Of a DNA stretch of 64,000 nt, positions 53,831-63,585 are shown one piece after another. Every line of letters starts with the position of its first letter. The first letter of the stretch is position 1. Origin of the DNA: Pollutibacter sp044353505 (lineage in GTDB: Bacteria; Bacteroidota; Bacteroidia; Chitinophagales; Chitinophagaceae); contig JBILBU010000009.1 in the NCBI GenBank assembly GCA_044353505.1, positions 1 through 64,000 of the forward strand, in the 5' to 3' direction. The notes beneath the pieces are model-generated. The model saw nothing but the letters and a program-made list of their open reading frames with translations, made no database searches and was not told the DNA's origin. Both the position numbers and the translations under genes were made by a program.

Positions 53831-54121
53831 ATGATCAGTAAAACCAACTATAGGACAAAAGACTACTGTAAAGTTGCGTTCAGTTTAACCAATCTTCCTG
53901 CAGCTACAATTGATATTTTAGGGCTGAAGAATGACTGGGATAGTCCGATTAGCATGCGAAAGGGCAAAGACGGATCTTTCTCAGCAAGCGTTCATCTTCC
54001 CAAAGAGTCAATTCACGAATTCAAATACCTTATTGATCAGCTTAATTGGGTAAATGATTCATCAGCTGACGGGCAAGTGCCCAATGCTTTTGGCAGTACG
54101 AACAGTGTTTTGTCGCTCTGA
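53831..54121 (+). CDS. Isoamylase early-set (CBM48-like) domain protein
   Basis: A 96-residue stand-alone early-set domain: CKVAFSLTNLPAATIDILGLKNDWD, then FSASVHLPKESIHEFKYLIDQLNWVND. Such domains bind glycogen-like glucans in AMPK-beta and in branching enzymes. Small single-domain versions are common in Bacteroidota with no known function. It stands alone, 53 bases before corA. Confidence 0.85.
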   Translation: MISKTNYRTKDYCKVAFSLTNLPAATIDILGLKNDWDSPISMRKGKDGSFSASVHLPKESIHEFKYLIDQLNWVNDSSADGQVPNAFGSTNSVLSL

Positions 54122-54173
54122 ATTCGGCTGTCCTTATACGCACTACTGTAAATAATTCTTTACCTTGGTTCCG

Positions 54174-55073
54174 ATGGAGATAACAGAGCATATATCCAAG
54201 AACGGAGAATTCACTTGGCTTGACATAACTGCGCCAACGATTGAAGAATTGACTGAGGTAAGTAAACGATATAGTTTAAATAATCATCACCTTCTTGATT
54301 GCCTTGAACCCGACCATCTTCCGAAATTTGAGGAAGGTGAACAGTTTAATTTTATCATCCTGCGCATGGTTATCCCTCATGGCTCTAAAGGCAATACGAT
54401 TCATGCATTGACAACCAAGATTGCCATTTTTTATAACGACAAAACGATCGTAACTATTCATAGGCTCCCACAGGCTGATATTGCTGTTGCTTGTGCAGAG
54501 GCGGTATCTAGTGGCAAGGTTACGGCAGTAAATCAGTTGTTATTAAAAATAATTGCAAGAGTTCAATTGAGTTATACCGAGTTCTCAACGAAATTGAATC
54601 AGCAGATTGATGAATTTGAAAAAAGGCTCTTCACCAGAAAGACAGCAGCTGAATCTATTGAGCGTTTATATATGCTCAAGCGGCGAACCGGACTTTGTCG
54701 CCGGTTATTGTTGTTAACTGGGGATGTTGTTATTGCATTGCAGCACAGGCAAAAAAAGTCGAATGAATTGCAGGACATCAGAGACAATCAGGCTAAACTG
54801 CAGCTCTACTTTGAGCAGCTTACGGAAGACGCCCTCAATATGGTTAGCACCTATATGTCATATAGTGCACAGAAGACGAATGAAGTCATGAAGGTGCTGA
54901 CAGTATTCTCAGCATTTTTTCTTCCCCTGACGTTTGTGGTAGGTATTTATGGAATGAACTTTGATATCATGCCTGAGTTGAGGTGGAAATATGGATATCT
55001 CAGTGTGCTTGTGATTATGGGTTTAATTTTTCTTGTTATTTATACTTGGTTTAAAAGGCGAAGGTGGCTTTAG
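54174..55073 (+). CDS. corA: Magnesium/cobalt transporter CorA
   Basis: A 299-residue CorA. A long cytoplasmic domain with many helices precedes two C-terminal membrane helices (VFSAFFLPLTFVVGIYGMNF and YLSVLVIMGLIFLVIYTWF) with the GMN signature YGMNFDIMPE between them. It forms a pentameric Mg2+ channel. ATG 54174 is preferred over TTG 54165. A terminator follows 67 bases after the stop. Confidence 0.95.
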   Translation: MEITEHISKNGEFTWLDITAPTIEELTEVSKRYSLNNHHLLDCLEPDHLPKFEEGEQFNFIILRMVIPHGSKGNTIHALTTKIAIFYNDKTIVTIHRLPQADIAVACAEAVSSGKVTAVNQLLLKIIARVQLSYTEFSTKLNQQIDEFEKRLFTRKTAAESIERLYMLKRRTGLCRRLLLLTGDVVIALQHRQKKSNELQDIRDNQAKLQLYFEQLTEDALNMVSTYMSYSAQKTNEVMKVLTVFSAFFLPLTFVVGIYGMNFDIMPELRWKYGYLSVLVIMGLIFLVIYTWFKRRRWL

Positions 55074-55140
55074 GGGCAAGTATAGTGCAGGTTCGCTAAA
55101 TTTATATTGTTAAAGAAAATTTTACTGTCTGTTTCGGTTT

Positions 55141-55174
55141 ATCCCCCTAAACATGTTTTAGGGGGATTTTTTTT
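55141..55174 (+). terminator. Intrinsic terminator after corA
   Basis: Stem ATCCCCCTAAAC / GTTTTAGGGGGAT around ATG, followed by eight T residues. It closes the corA unit and separates it from the leu operon leader. With the A-rich right side it may also work only in the + direction. Confidence 0.85.
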
Positions 55175-55291
55175 AGAAAATGGTCTTTCATAGATGCTCT
55201 CAGGTAGGGATATGTGCATTTTCTATTGAATCCGCAAGCCATAAAGGAGCAACTGGTTGATTTTTAATTTATTGTAACTCCCTATCCTTAA

Positions 55292-55371
55292 CATTTCCAA
55301 TTCAAGATTTCCTTAAAAACTGTCTTTTTATTGTTTATTTTTAGGAAATTTGCATTTCCAATTGAAATTGG
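55292..55371. promoter_or_regulatory. Leader repeats and palindrome upstream of leuC
   Basis: CATTTCCAATT occurs twice (55292-55302 and 55353-55363). The second copy runs into a perfect palindrome CCAATT-GA-AATTGG (55358-55371), 30 bases before the leuC ATG. AAATTTG at about 55346-55352 resembles the Bacteroidota -7 box. These are candidate sites for a leucine-pathway regulator. Confidence 0.45.
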
Positions 55372-55398
55372 TCAACCAAACGTAATAATACATTGAAA

Positions 55399-56805
55399 AT
55401 GAGCAGTAAACCTTCAAGTCTATTTGATAAAGTATGGGACGCACATGTGATTAGAGACATTAAAGATGGTCCAGATGTGCTTCTAATCGATCGTCACTTT
55501 ATTCATGAAGTAACCAGTCCGGTTGCCTTTTTGGGACTAAAAAACAGGAATGTTCAGGTAATGTTTCCAGACAGAACTTTTGCAACAGCCGATCACAATA
55601 CGCCTACACTCAACCAACATCTTCCTGTGCAGGATCCACTTTCTGCAAATCAGCTTAAGGCATTGGAAGAAAATAGTGCGAAGTATGGAATTTCGCATTG
55701 GGGTCTTGGCAATCCAAAGAACGGCATTGTGCACGTTGTTGGTCCGGAAAATGGAATTACACTTCCGGGAATGACTATTGTATGTGGAGATTCACATACC
55801 TCCACCCATGGAGCATTTGGCTGTATTGCTTTTGGAATTGGAACTTCTGAGGTTGAAATGGTGCTTGCTTCACAGTGTATTATGCAGCCCAAGCCTAAAA
55901 AGATGCGCATCAATGTAAATGGTGGCCTACACAAGGGTGTAACTGCCAAGGATGTGGTTTTATATATTATTTCAAAACTGACTGCAGCAGGGGCAACAGG
56001 ATATTTTGTTGAGTTTGCCGGCGATGTATTTGAAAATATGAGTATGGAAGGTCGCATGACCGTATGCAACATGAGTATTGAGATGGGTGCTCGCGGTGGA
56101 ATGATTGCACCTGACGAGACTACCTTTAATTATATAAAAGGTCGCGAAAAAGCACCAAAGGGACAGGCATGGGATGATGCACTTGCTTATTGGAAAACCT
56201 TAAAAACGGATAGCGATGCTTCATTTGATATAGAGCATCATTACCAGGGAGCAGATATTGAGCCCATGATTACATACGGAACAAATCCTGGCATGGGTAT
56301 TGGTATCACACAACTTATTCCATCTGCAGAGGATATTGATGCAGGTAAGGCTAGTTTTGCAAAGTCGCTTCAATACATGGGCTTCAAGGAAGATGAGCCT
56401 ATGATTGGAAAGAAAATCGACTATGTATTCATCGGTAGCTGTACCAATGGACGTATCGAGGATTTCAGGGCTTTCGCATCGATTGTAAAAGGAAGAAAAA
56501 AAGCTGCAAACGTAACGGCTTGGGTGGTGCCTGGCTCTCATGTTGTAGAGGCCCAAATTAAAGAGGAAGGCATCTATGATATCTTGATAGAAGCCGGATT
56601 TGAGTTGCGTCAGCCAGGATGTTCTGCATGCCTCGCGATGAATGATGATAAGATTCCAGCAGGGAAATATGCAGTAAGCACAAGCAACAGAAACTTTGAA
56701 GGTCGTCAGGGACCTGGAGCCAGAACACTGTTGGCTAGTCCGCTCGTTGCTGCCGCTGCAGCAGTAACAGGAGAAGTAACAGACCCAAGAACATTGATCG
56801 CTTAA
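55399..56805 (+). CDS. leuC: 3-isopropylmalate dehydratase large subunit
   Basis: An aconitase-family enzyme of about 468 residues, interconverting 2- and 3-isopropylmalate in leucine synthesis with LeuD. Cluster ligands are in GSCTNGR and the later PGCSACLAMN segment; a further Cys is at VVCGDSHTST. The gene is the first of a four-gene leu operon and starts after a leader with repeats. The in-frame ATG six bases earlier (55393) is also possible. Confidence 0.95.
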   Translation: MSSKPSSLFDKVWDAHVIRDIKDGPDVLLIDRHFIHEVTSPVAFLGLKNRNVQVMFPDRTFATADHNTPTLNQHLPVQDPLSANQLKALEENSAKYGISHWGLGNPKNGIVHVVGPENGITLPGMTIVCGDSHTSTHGAFGCIAFGIGTSEVEMVLASQCIMQPKPKKMRINVNGGLHKGVTAKDVVLYIISKLTAAGATGYFVEFAGDVFENMSMEGRMTVCNMSIEMGARGGMIAPDETTFNYIKGREKAPKGQAWDDALAYWKTLKTDSDASFDIEHHYQGADIEPMITYGTNPGMGIGITQLIPSAEDIDAGKASFAKSLQYMGFKEDEPMIGKKIDYVFIGSCTNGRIEDFRAFASIVKGRKKAANVTAWVVPGSHVVEAQIKEEGIYDILIEAGFELRQPGCSACLAMNDDKIPAGKYAVSTSNRNFEGRQGPGARTLLASPLVAAAAAVTGEVTDPRTLIA

Positions 56806-56814
56806 AAAAATATT

Positions 56815-57411
56815 ATGGCCTACGATAAATTCACAGTAGTAAGAAGTACAGCAGTTCCACTGCCCATTGAGAATGTAGATACAGATCAGATTATCCCTGC
56901 CCGTTTTTTAAAGGCAACGAAAAGGGAAGGATTTGGCGACAATCTTTTTCGTGATTGGAGATACAATGGAGATGACACTCCAAAACAAGATTTCGTTCTT
57001 AATAATTCCATTTACAAAGGTAAAATTCTTGTAGGCGGAAAAAATTTCGGTAGCGGAAGCAGTCGCGAACACGCTGCATGGGCAATCTACGATTACGGAT
57101 TCAGGTGTGTGGTGTCCAGCTTTTTTGCTGATATCTTCAAAAACAACTCAATGAACATTGGCATTCTGCCTGTTCAAGTATCTGATGCATTTCTTGATAA
57201 AATATTTTCTGCCATCGAAGTGGATCCTAATGCCGAGTTGGAAGTCAGTCTGCCTGATCAAACCATCACTTTAGTTGCTACAGGCGAAAAGGAGTCTTTT
57301 GATATCAATGGGTATAAAAAACATAACCTTATCAATGGGTTTGATGATGTTGATTATCTGCAGTCCATGAGAGAGGAGATTCTTGAATTCGCTTCAAAAA
57401 GCAGGTATTGA
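56815..57411 (+). CDS. leuD: 3-isopropylmalate dehydratase small subunit
   Basis: A 198-residue swivelling-domain subunit that pairs with LeuC. The NFGSGSSREHAAWA block gives the substrate-binding loop, and the N-terminal VDTDQIIPARFLK segment is conserved. It follows leuC by nine bases and precedes the synthase gene by 29 bases. Normal length; no anomalies. Confidence 0.96.
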   Translation: MAYDKFTVVRSTAVPLPIENVDTDQIIPARFLKATKREGFGDNLFRDWRYNGDDTPKQDFVLNNSIYKGKILVGGKNFGSGSSREHAAWAIYDYGFRCVVSSFFADIFKNNSMNIGILPVQVSDAFLDKIFSAIEVDPNAELEVSLPDQTITLVATGEKESFDINGYKKHNLINGFDDVDYLQSMREEILEFASKSRY

Positions 57412-57440
57412 TCTTTCTGATCAACTCAACACATTAATAG

Positions 57441-58967
57441 ATGCCAAAAAAAGCTGCTAGATATATTGAGATCATGGATACCACCCTTAGGGATGGTGAA
57501 CAAACCAGCGGGGTATCCTTTTCTGCATCGGAGAAGCTCACGATTGCGCAGCTTTTACTTACTGAAGTAAAGGTTGATCGGATTGAAATAGCATCTGCCC
57601 GCGTATCTGAGGGCGAATTTATAGCGGTAAAGAAAATCACACAGTGGGCGAAGTCTAAAGGACTTCTAGATAAAATTGAAGTGCTCACCTTCGTTGATGG
57701 TAATGTATCTATCGACTGGATGTCTAAGGCGGGTGCAAAAGTGATGAACCTGCTCACCAAGGGCTCACTTAACCACCTTACCCATCAACTGAAAAAAACT
57801 CCTGCTCAACATTTTGCCGAAATTGCTGCAGTCATTACAGCAGCCAAGAAGAAAGGAATTGAGTGCAATGTGTACTTGGAAGACTGGAGCAATGGGATGC
57901 GTAATTCTCCAGACTATGTATTCAAGTACTTGGATTTTTTATCTACACAAAAGGTAAAACGCATCATGCTTCCTGATACACTCGGTATTCTTGAGCCCGA
58001 TGAGGTGGCAACATTTCTTGGTCAAATCATTCCAAAATATCCTTCTCTTCATTTTGATTTTCATGGCCACAACGATTACGATTTGGCTACTGCCAATGTG
58101 CTCGAAGCTGTGAAAGCTGGTATTCAAGGTCTTCACCTTACCATTAATGGTATGGGAGAACGTGCTGGTAACGCACCACTGGCAAGCGCAGTTGCAGTGC
58201 TGCATGATTTTATGCCAACGGTAAAAACCGGAGTTGTTGAAAAGTCTTTATACCAAGTAAGCAAGCTTGTAGAAACGTTTTCAGGATTTCGCATCCCTGT
58301 CAACAAACCAGTTGTGGGAGAGAATGTATTTACACAAACAGCAGGCATTCATGCGGATGGCGACAAAAAAAATAATCTTTATTACAATGATTTGATGCCG
58401 GAACGTTTCGGTCGTCAAAGAAAATATGCACTAGGTAAAACCAGTGGCAAGTCAAATATCGAGAATAACCTTGCGCAACTTGGCATTGAACTTTCTGATG
58501 CAGACCTTAAAAAAGTAACACAGCGTATTATTGAGCTTGGCGATAAAAAGGAAGTGGTGACACAATCCGATCTTCCTTATATCCTCTCTGATGTGCTTGA
58601 TAGCAGTGCAATTGAAGAGAAAGTACAGATAGAAAACTACGTGCTCACACACTCAAAAGACCTTAGGCCCTCTGTCACGCTTCAGATTGTGATAAACGGC
58701 GAAATGTTTGAAGAGCATGCCCAAGGAGATGGACAGTATGATGCATTCATGAATGCACTCAGGTCTATTTATAAAAATAAGAAATTGGTGTTACCGGTAC
58801 TGACTGATTATGCTGTGCGCATCCCACCAGGAGGTAAGAGCGATGCCCTCTGCGAGACCATCATCACTTGGGATTATAAAGGCAGAGAGTTCAAGACACG
58901 TGGATTGGATAGTGATCAAACTGTTGCAGCAATTATTGCAACGCAAAAAATGTTGAATCTGATTTAA
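57441..58967 (+). CDS. leuA: 2-isopropylmalate / citramalate synthase family enzyme
   Basis: A 508-residue Claisen condensing enzyme. The TIM barrel contains MDTTLRDGEQT and the FHGHNDYDLA and NGMGERAGNAPL metal and substrate motifs; the C-terminal LeuA allosteric domain spans about 390-505. In the leu operon it should condense acetyl-CoA with 2-oxoisovalerate, but the length and N-terminus (MPKKAARYIEIMDTTLRD) are also compatible with citramalate synthase, which uses pyruvate. I cannot decide from sequence alone, so the symbol is tentative. Confidence 0.85.
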   Translation: MPKKAARYIEIMDTTLRDGEQTSGVSFSASEKLTIAQLLLTEVKVDRIEIASARVSEGEFIAVKKITQWAKSKGLLDKIEVLTFVDGNVSIDWMSKAGAKVMNLLTKGSLNHLTHQLKKTPAQHFAEIAAVITAAKKKGIECNVYLEDWSNGMRNSPDYVFKYLDFLSTQKVKRIMLPDTLGILEPDEVATFLGQIIPKYPSLHFDFHGHNDYDLATANVLEAVKAGIQGLHLTINGMGERAGNAPLASAVAVLHDFMPTVKTGVVEKSLYQVSKLVETFSGFRIPVNKPVVGENVFTQTAGIHADGDKKNNLYYNDLMPERFGRQRKYALGKTSGKSNIENNLAQLGIELSDADLKKVTQRIIELGDKKEVVTQSDLPYILSDVLDSSAIEEKVQIENYVLTHSKDLRPSVTLQIVINGEMFEEHAQGDGQYDAFMNALRSIYKNKKLVLPVLTDYAVRIPPGGKSDALCETIITWDYKGREFKTRGLDSDQTVAAIIATQKMLNLI

Positions 58968-59019
58968 GCTGAACAATTCAACTGTACATCTGAATTATAA
59001 ACCCTTTTAACTAAAATAC

Positions 59020-60090
59020 ATGAATAAGAATATCTTGATTGTTCCAGGAGATGGAATCGGCCCAGAGGTAACTGCAGTAGGAAAGAAAGTGCTTGACAGG
59101 ATAGCAGAAAAATTCGGACATCAGTTTTCTTATGATGAGGCATTGATTGGCCATGTTGCCATTGAAGCCACAGGGGTAGCATTGCCTGAAGAAACACTTA
59201 CAAAAATGAAGGCCTCGGATGCTGTTCTTTTCGGAGCAGTTGGCCATCCAAAATACGACAACGACCCATCCGCTAAAGTTCGACCCGAGCAAGGTCTTTT
59301 GAAAATGCGCAAGGAATTGGGTCTTTATGCAAATCTTCGCCCCATTAAATTATTTGATGAGCTGCTTGATGCCTCTAGCATCAAGCCTGAAATTCTCAAG
59401 GGCGCAGATATTTTGTTTTTCCGTGAGCTCACTGGCGATATTTATTTTGGTGATAAAGGGAGAAAAAATGATGGCGATACCGCTTTTGATGTAGCAGAAT
59501 ATAGTCGCTATGAAGTAGAGCGTATTGCAAGAAAAGCCTTTGATGCAGCAAGAACGAGAAACAAGAAAGTGTGTTCTGTAGATAAAGCAAATGTTCTTGA
59601 AACAAGCAGACTGTGGAGAGAGGTTGTTCAAAAGATTGCTCTTGAATACCCAGATGTAGAAATTGAACATCAATTTGTTGATGCCACTGCGATGTTGTTG
59701 ATTAAAGATCCGAAGCGATTTGATGTGGTGGTGACGGCAAACTTATTTGGTGATATCCTCACAGATGAAGCTTCTCAAATTGCAGGTTCCATGGGAATGC
59801 TTGCTTCTGCATCAATTGGTGATGGTACTGGAGTATACGAACCAATTCACGGTTCAGCACACGACATTACCGGTAAAGGGGTTGCAAATCCTTTGGCTTC
59901 AGTTTTGTCTGCTGCGTTGTTGCTAGATATTTCATTTGGACTCAAAGCAGAATCTGAGGCGGTAATCAATGCGGTTGATCTGGTATTGAAAGCTGGGTTC
60001 AGGACAAGAGATATTGCCGATGCTTCAACCCCTGCAAACATGATACTTGGAACAGAGGCTATGGGGATTGAGGTCTTGAGCAGGATTTAA
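59020..60090 (+). CDS. leuB: 3-isopropylmalate dehydrogenase
   Basis: A 356-residue NAD-dependent decarboxylating dehydrogenase, the third step of leucine synthesis. Key parts are the VPGDGIGPEV start, RELTGDIYFG, the catalytic Lys-Asp region with NLFGDILTDEASQIAGSMGM, and HGSAHDITGKG. It closes the leu operon, 52 bases after the synthase gene. Confidence 0.96.
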   Translation: MNKNILIVPGDGIGPEVTAVGKKVLDRIAEKFGHQFSYDEALIGHVAIEATGVALPEETLTKMKASDAVLFGAVGHPKYDNDPSAKVRPEQGLLKMRKELGLYANLRPIKLFDELLDASSIKPEILKGADILFFRELTGDIYFGDKGRKNDGDTAFDVAEYSRYEVERIARKAFDAARTRNKKVCSVDKANVLETSRLWREVVQKIALEYPDVEIEHQFVDATAMLLIKDPKRFDVVVTANLFGDILTDEASQIAGSMGMLASASIGDGTGVYEPIHGSAHDITGKGVANPLASVLSAALLLDISFGLKAESEAVINAVDLVLKAGFRTRDIADASTPANMILGTEAMGIEVLSRI

Positions 60091-60135
60091 TTTTCTGCCG
60101 GTTTTCGTTTTTGTCATTATGATTATTGTAATTAT

Positions 60136-61176
60136 ATGAAAGCCGTTCTATCTTTTTTTATTTGCTTGTGCTTCTTGCAGAACACATCCTACGCTCAACA
60201 GCAGCGTGTGACGTTCATCAAATCCAAATCGGATCCTGCCATTCATGTGCACATTGGTGGGAAACCATTCACTGATTTTTTCTTTTCCGATACCATTGCC
60301 AAACCTGTATTGTATCCGATTAAAGCCCCTAATGGCAATAACATCACCAGGGGATTCCCTGTAGCGCCTGTTGCGGGTGAACCAACTGATCATCCTCATC
60401 ATTTAGGACTTTGGTTTAATTACGGGGATGTAAATGGACTTGATTTCTGGAATAACTCGTTCGCTGTCCCATCAGAGAAAAAGCATTTGTATGGCCACAT
60501 CAGATTTGGGAAGATCACTTCATTGAAGGGAGGGCCTGTGGGTATACTTTCCTATGTTGCTTATTGGAATGACAATGATGGTCATTCATTGTTGAAAGAA
60601 AAAACAAGTTTTAAGTTTACTGAATTGCATGGCAATTGGGTGATCGACCGTACAACAACGCTAGCTGCAGTTGTTCCTGTTTTTTTCAAGGATAATAAAG
60701 AAGGATTATTCGGATTACGGATGGCGCACGAATTGCAGATCCCCTCATCTGAAACAAAAAAATTTGTTGATGGACAAGGAATTGAGACAATAATAAAGAT
60801 ATCTACCGATACCATTGCAAACGGCAATTACATAAACAGCAATGGTGTTTATGGAGAAGCAGTATGGGGGAAGCAAGCAACTTGGTGTATGATGTATGCG
60901 AAGATGCATGCCGACTCTGTCAGCGTATTGATCATTGATCATCCCCAAAACATTGGCTATCCAACATTCTGGCATGCAAGAGGGTATGGCTTGTTCTCAG
61001 CCAATCCACTTGGTGCCAAGGTGTTTACGAATGGTGCGACAGAACGAAATCTTTCATTGAAGGCAAACGAAGAGATTACTATTCGTTATCGACTGGTGAT
61101 CGCTTCAGGGAAAAAAGTTATAAGTAAGGAATCAATAAAATTACTTGAACAGAATTTTGCTTCGACAACCAATTAA
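60136..61176 (+). CDS. DUF6807 (PmoA-like) secreted protein
   Basis: A 346-residue exported protein with a signal peptide ending TSYAQ. The RGFPVAPVAGEPTDHPHHLGLWFNYGDVNG block, in particular DHPHH, and a later DHPQNIGYPTFWHARGYG segment are typical of the family annotated as methane oxygenase PmoA or DUF6807. Despite the name, no methane oxidation is implied; these proteins occur with sugar-catabolism genes in Bacteroidota. Next gene: a sugar dehydrogenase fusion. Confidence 0.88.
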   Translation: MKAVLSFFICLCFLQNTSYAQQQRVTFIKSKSDPAIHVHIGGKPFTDFFFSDTIAKPVLYPIKAPNGNNITRGFPVAPVAGEPTDHPHHLGLWFNYGDVNGLDFWNNSFAVPSEKKHLYGHIRFGKITSLKGGPVGILSYVAYWNDNDGHSLLKEKTSFKFTELHGNWVIDRTTTLAAVVPVFFKDNKEGLFGLRMAHELQIPSSETKKFVDGQGIETIIKISTDTIANGNYINSNGVYGEAVWGKQATWCMMYAKMHADSVSVLIIDHPQNIGYPTFWHARGYGLFSANPLGAKVFTNGATERNLSLKANEEITIRYRLVIASGKKVISKESIKLLEQNFASTTN

Positions 61177-61225
61177 CACTGATTTATCTTGCAACTTTAG
61201 TAAATTGTTATTCTAATTTAACACT

Positions 61226-62650
61226 ATGTCTACAGTACAAAAAATTTCTCTTTCCTTGTTTGCGGTGATCGTAAGTTTTGGCTTCATTACTGCTCAAAAA
61301 AGCAATCATATTTCTGTTCAGGCTGAAGATCCTGAAAAAATTTACACAGAGAAATGTGCATCCTGTCATGGTGAAAAAGTTGAAGCTTTTGTTGACAGGC
61401 GATGGAAGCATGGCAATAAAAAAGAAGACCTTATCAAGAGTATTTCTAAGGGGTATACTGATTTTGGTATGCCTGCTTGGGAAGAAGTGATCCCACAACA
61501 AGAAATTATTGCTGTTGCAGATCTAATTGTTGAAAGTCTCAAAACGGTTGAGCAATATAGTTTTACCAAAGAAAAAAATAAGACGGAGGGCCCTGCAATA
61601 TTTAAGTCGACCGGCATCACAGTTGGGATAGATACAATCGCTACTGGATTTTCAAGTCCATGGGGCTTTGAGCAATTGGCCGATGGATCGTTTCTGATCA
61701 CTGATAAAGGAGGAGACTTGTTTGTGGTGGATAGCGATAAAAATAAAACCAAGATTAAAGGCATTCCTGATGTGGTAGCTGAGGGACAAGGTGGATTGCT
61801 TGATATTGCACTTCATCCTAAATATGCAGAGAATGGGTGGGTATACCTATCGTATTCTAAACTAAAAGTTGAAGGGAGTAAAAAGCTTACGACCACTGCA
61901 GTAGTTAGGGGCAAGATCAAAGGAAATCAATTTGCAGAATCACAAGAAATATTTGAAGCACTACCGTATACCAACACCAGACATCACTATGGCTCTAGAT
62001 TGGTGTTTGATAAAAAAGGATATCTCTTCATCTCAGTTGGTGATCGCGGACAGGAAAAGATTTTCCCACAGGATGTCGAAACACAGCACGGTAAGATTCA
62101 TCGGATTCATGATGATGGAACCATACCTACTGATAATCCATTTGTTGGTAAAGGCAAGGCATATCCAAGCATTTATGCTTACGGAGTGCGTAATCCACAG
62201 GGGATGACGATGGATCCTACGACAGGGTTGATTTGGGAATCAGAGCATGGCCCGAGGGGTGGAGATGAATTAAATATTATCAAGTCTGGTGCAAACTATG
62301 GCTGGCCTGTGATTACCTATGGGATTAATTATGATGGCAAACCCATTACCTCAATCAGTAAGAAAGAAGGGATGGAACAGCCAATCACTTATTGGATTCC
62401 CTCTATTGCTCCATCAGGACTAACATTCGTTACTGGGGATAGGTATCCTGAATGGAAAGGGAATATCATGGCAGGATCGTTGAGGTTTAACTATGTTAAT
62501 CGTTGTATTATTAAAAACAATAAAGTAGTTAGCGAGGAAAAAATATTGCTAAATATCGGACGTGTACGTAATGTGGAAATGGGCAAGGATGGCTATCTCT
62601 ATGTAGCTGTTGAAGGTCCTGGAGCAGTATATCGTTTAAAGCCTCTCTAG
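61226..62650 (+). CDS. Cytochrome c / PQQ-type sugar dehydrogenase fusion
   Basis: A 474-residue exported protein. After the signal peptide (ending ITAQ) lies a small cytochrome c domain with CASCHG (Cys44, Cys47, His48) and the axial Met in GMPAWEE. From about 130 comes the six-bladed propeller of the glucose/sorbosone dehydrogenase family (GFSSPWGFEQLADGSFLITDKGG, then HHYGSRLVFDKKGYLF, ESEHGPRGGDELN). Aldose oxidation with electrons passed to the attached heme is likely; the sugar is unknown. PQQ or calcium use follows from family, not from visible residues. Confidence 0.9.
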   Translation: MSTVQKISLSLFAVIVSFGFITAQKSNHISVQAEDPEKIYTEKCASCHGEKVEAFVDRRWKHGNKKEDLIKSISKGYTDFGMPAWEEVIPQQEIIAVADLIVESLKTVEQYSFTKEKNKTEGPAIFKSTGITVGIDTIATGFSSPWGFEQLADGSFLITDKGGDLFVVDSDKNKTKIKGIPDVVAEGQGGLLDIALHPKYAENGWVYLSYSKLKVEGSKKLTTTAVVRGKIKGNQFAESQEIFEALPYTNTRHHYGSRLVFDKKGYLFISVGDRGQEKIFPQDVETQHGKIHRIHDDGTIPTDNPFVGKGKAYPSIYAYGVRNPQGMTMDPTTGLIWESEHGPRGGDELNIIKSGANYGWPVITYGINYDGKPITSISKKEGMEQPITYWIPSIAPSGLTFVTGDRYPEWKGNIMAGSLRFNYVNRCIIKNNKVVSEEKILLNIGRVRNVEMGKDGYLYVAVEGPGAVYRLKPL

Positions 62651-62681
62651 TGAAGGAATATATAATTTATCTTTTAGGTTG

Positions 62682-63413
62682 ATGCAAGATCTTTCGTGGC
62701 TGTCAAGAACAAGTTTGCTTATTGGCGAAGAGGCGTTAAGACATTTAACGAATCAGCATGTAATGGTTGTAGGCCTAGGCGGTGTAGGATCTTTTGCTGC
62801 TGAGTTTATTGCCAGGAGCGGAGTGGGCAAGATGACCATTATTGATGGAGACATTATTGATCCAACAAATCGCAACAGACAGCTCCCCGCACTGTCTACT
62901 AACCACGGGCAATCCAAAGCCTTGATCATGGCAGAGCGTTTAAGGGCCATCAATCCAGAAATTTCACTGAATGTTGTCTCGTCTTTTGTCAATCCTGAAA
63001 TGGTGGAACAACAGCTTGCTCTTGGGCCAGATTATGTTATAGATGCCATTGACAGCATCACGCCAAAGATTACTTTCTTAAAACTTGCCTACGAGAAAAA
63101 AGTCAATTTGGTTAGCAGCATGGGTGCAGGCGGAAAACTCGACCCTACACAATTGCAAGTAGTTGATATAGCTGATTCATACAATTGCCCGTTTGCACAC
63201 CAAATAAGAAAGAACCTAAAAAGCCATGGCATCAGTACTGGGATCAAGGTTGTTTTTTCTCCTGAAAAGCCTCTTAAAGAAAGCCTCATGCTTACCGATG
63301 GGAAGAATTTTAAGAAATCGGCCTATGGCACCATCTCCTATCTCCCTGCAGTTTTTGGTGCTACTGCCGCCTCTGTTGTGCTTAGGGATCTTATCAACGG
63401 ATACAAAGGGTAG
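62682..63413 (+). CDS. tcdA: tRNA threonylcarbamoyladenosine dehydratase (TcdA/CsdL)
   Basis: A 243-residue E1-like enzyme that cyclises t6A37 of tRNA to ct6A with ATP. The nucleotide-binding VVGLGGVGSFAAEFIARSGVGKMTIIDGD and the NRNRQLPA and DAIDSITPK segments are typical. It complements the TsaC/YciO-type enzyme at 25707. ATG 62682 is used, one codon after an in-frame TTG. The end is distinct from ThiF and MoeB, which carry a zinc-binding CxxC pair. Confidence 0.9.
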   Translation: MQDLSWLSRTSLLIGEEALRHLTNQHVMVVGLGGVGSFAAEFIARSGVGKMTIIDGDIIDPTNRNRQLPALSTNHGQSKALIMAERLRAINPEISLNVVSSFVNPEMVEQQLALGPDYVIDAIDSITPKITFLKLAYEKKVNLVSSMGAGGKLDPTQLQVVDIADSYNCPFAHQIRKNLKSHGISTGIKVVFSPEKPLKESLMLTDGKNFKKSAYGTISYLPAVFGATAASVVLRDLINGYKG

Positions 63414-63585
63414 TTGGCGCCTAACAAAATATCTATTTTACGCAGCTGATTTTATTGTCAATTTAAGTAGGTGAAGGGGTTAGCGAATTGGCAGGCATCC
63501 TTTCAATTTGCTTATTTTTTTGGAGGTGTACATTTGTTAGGAATATTCATGTGAGCCTGGGTTATAATAAGTACTAACTTACCTT

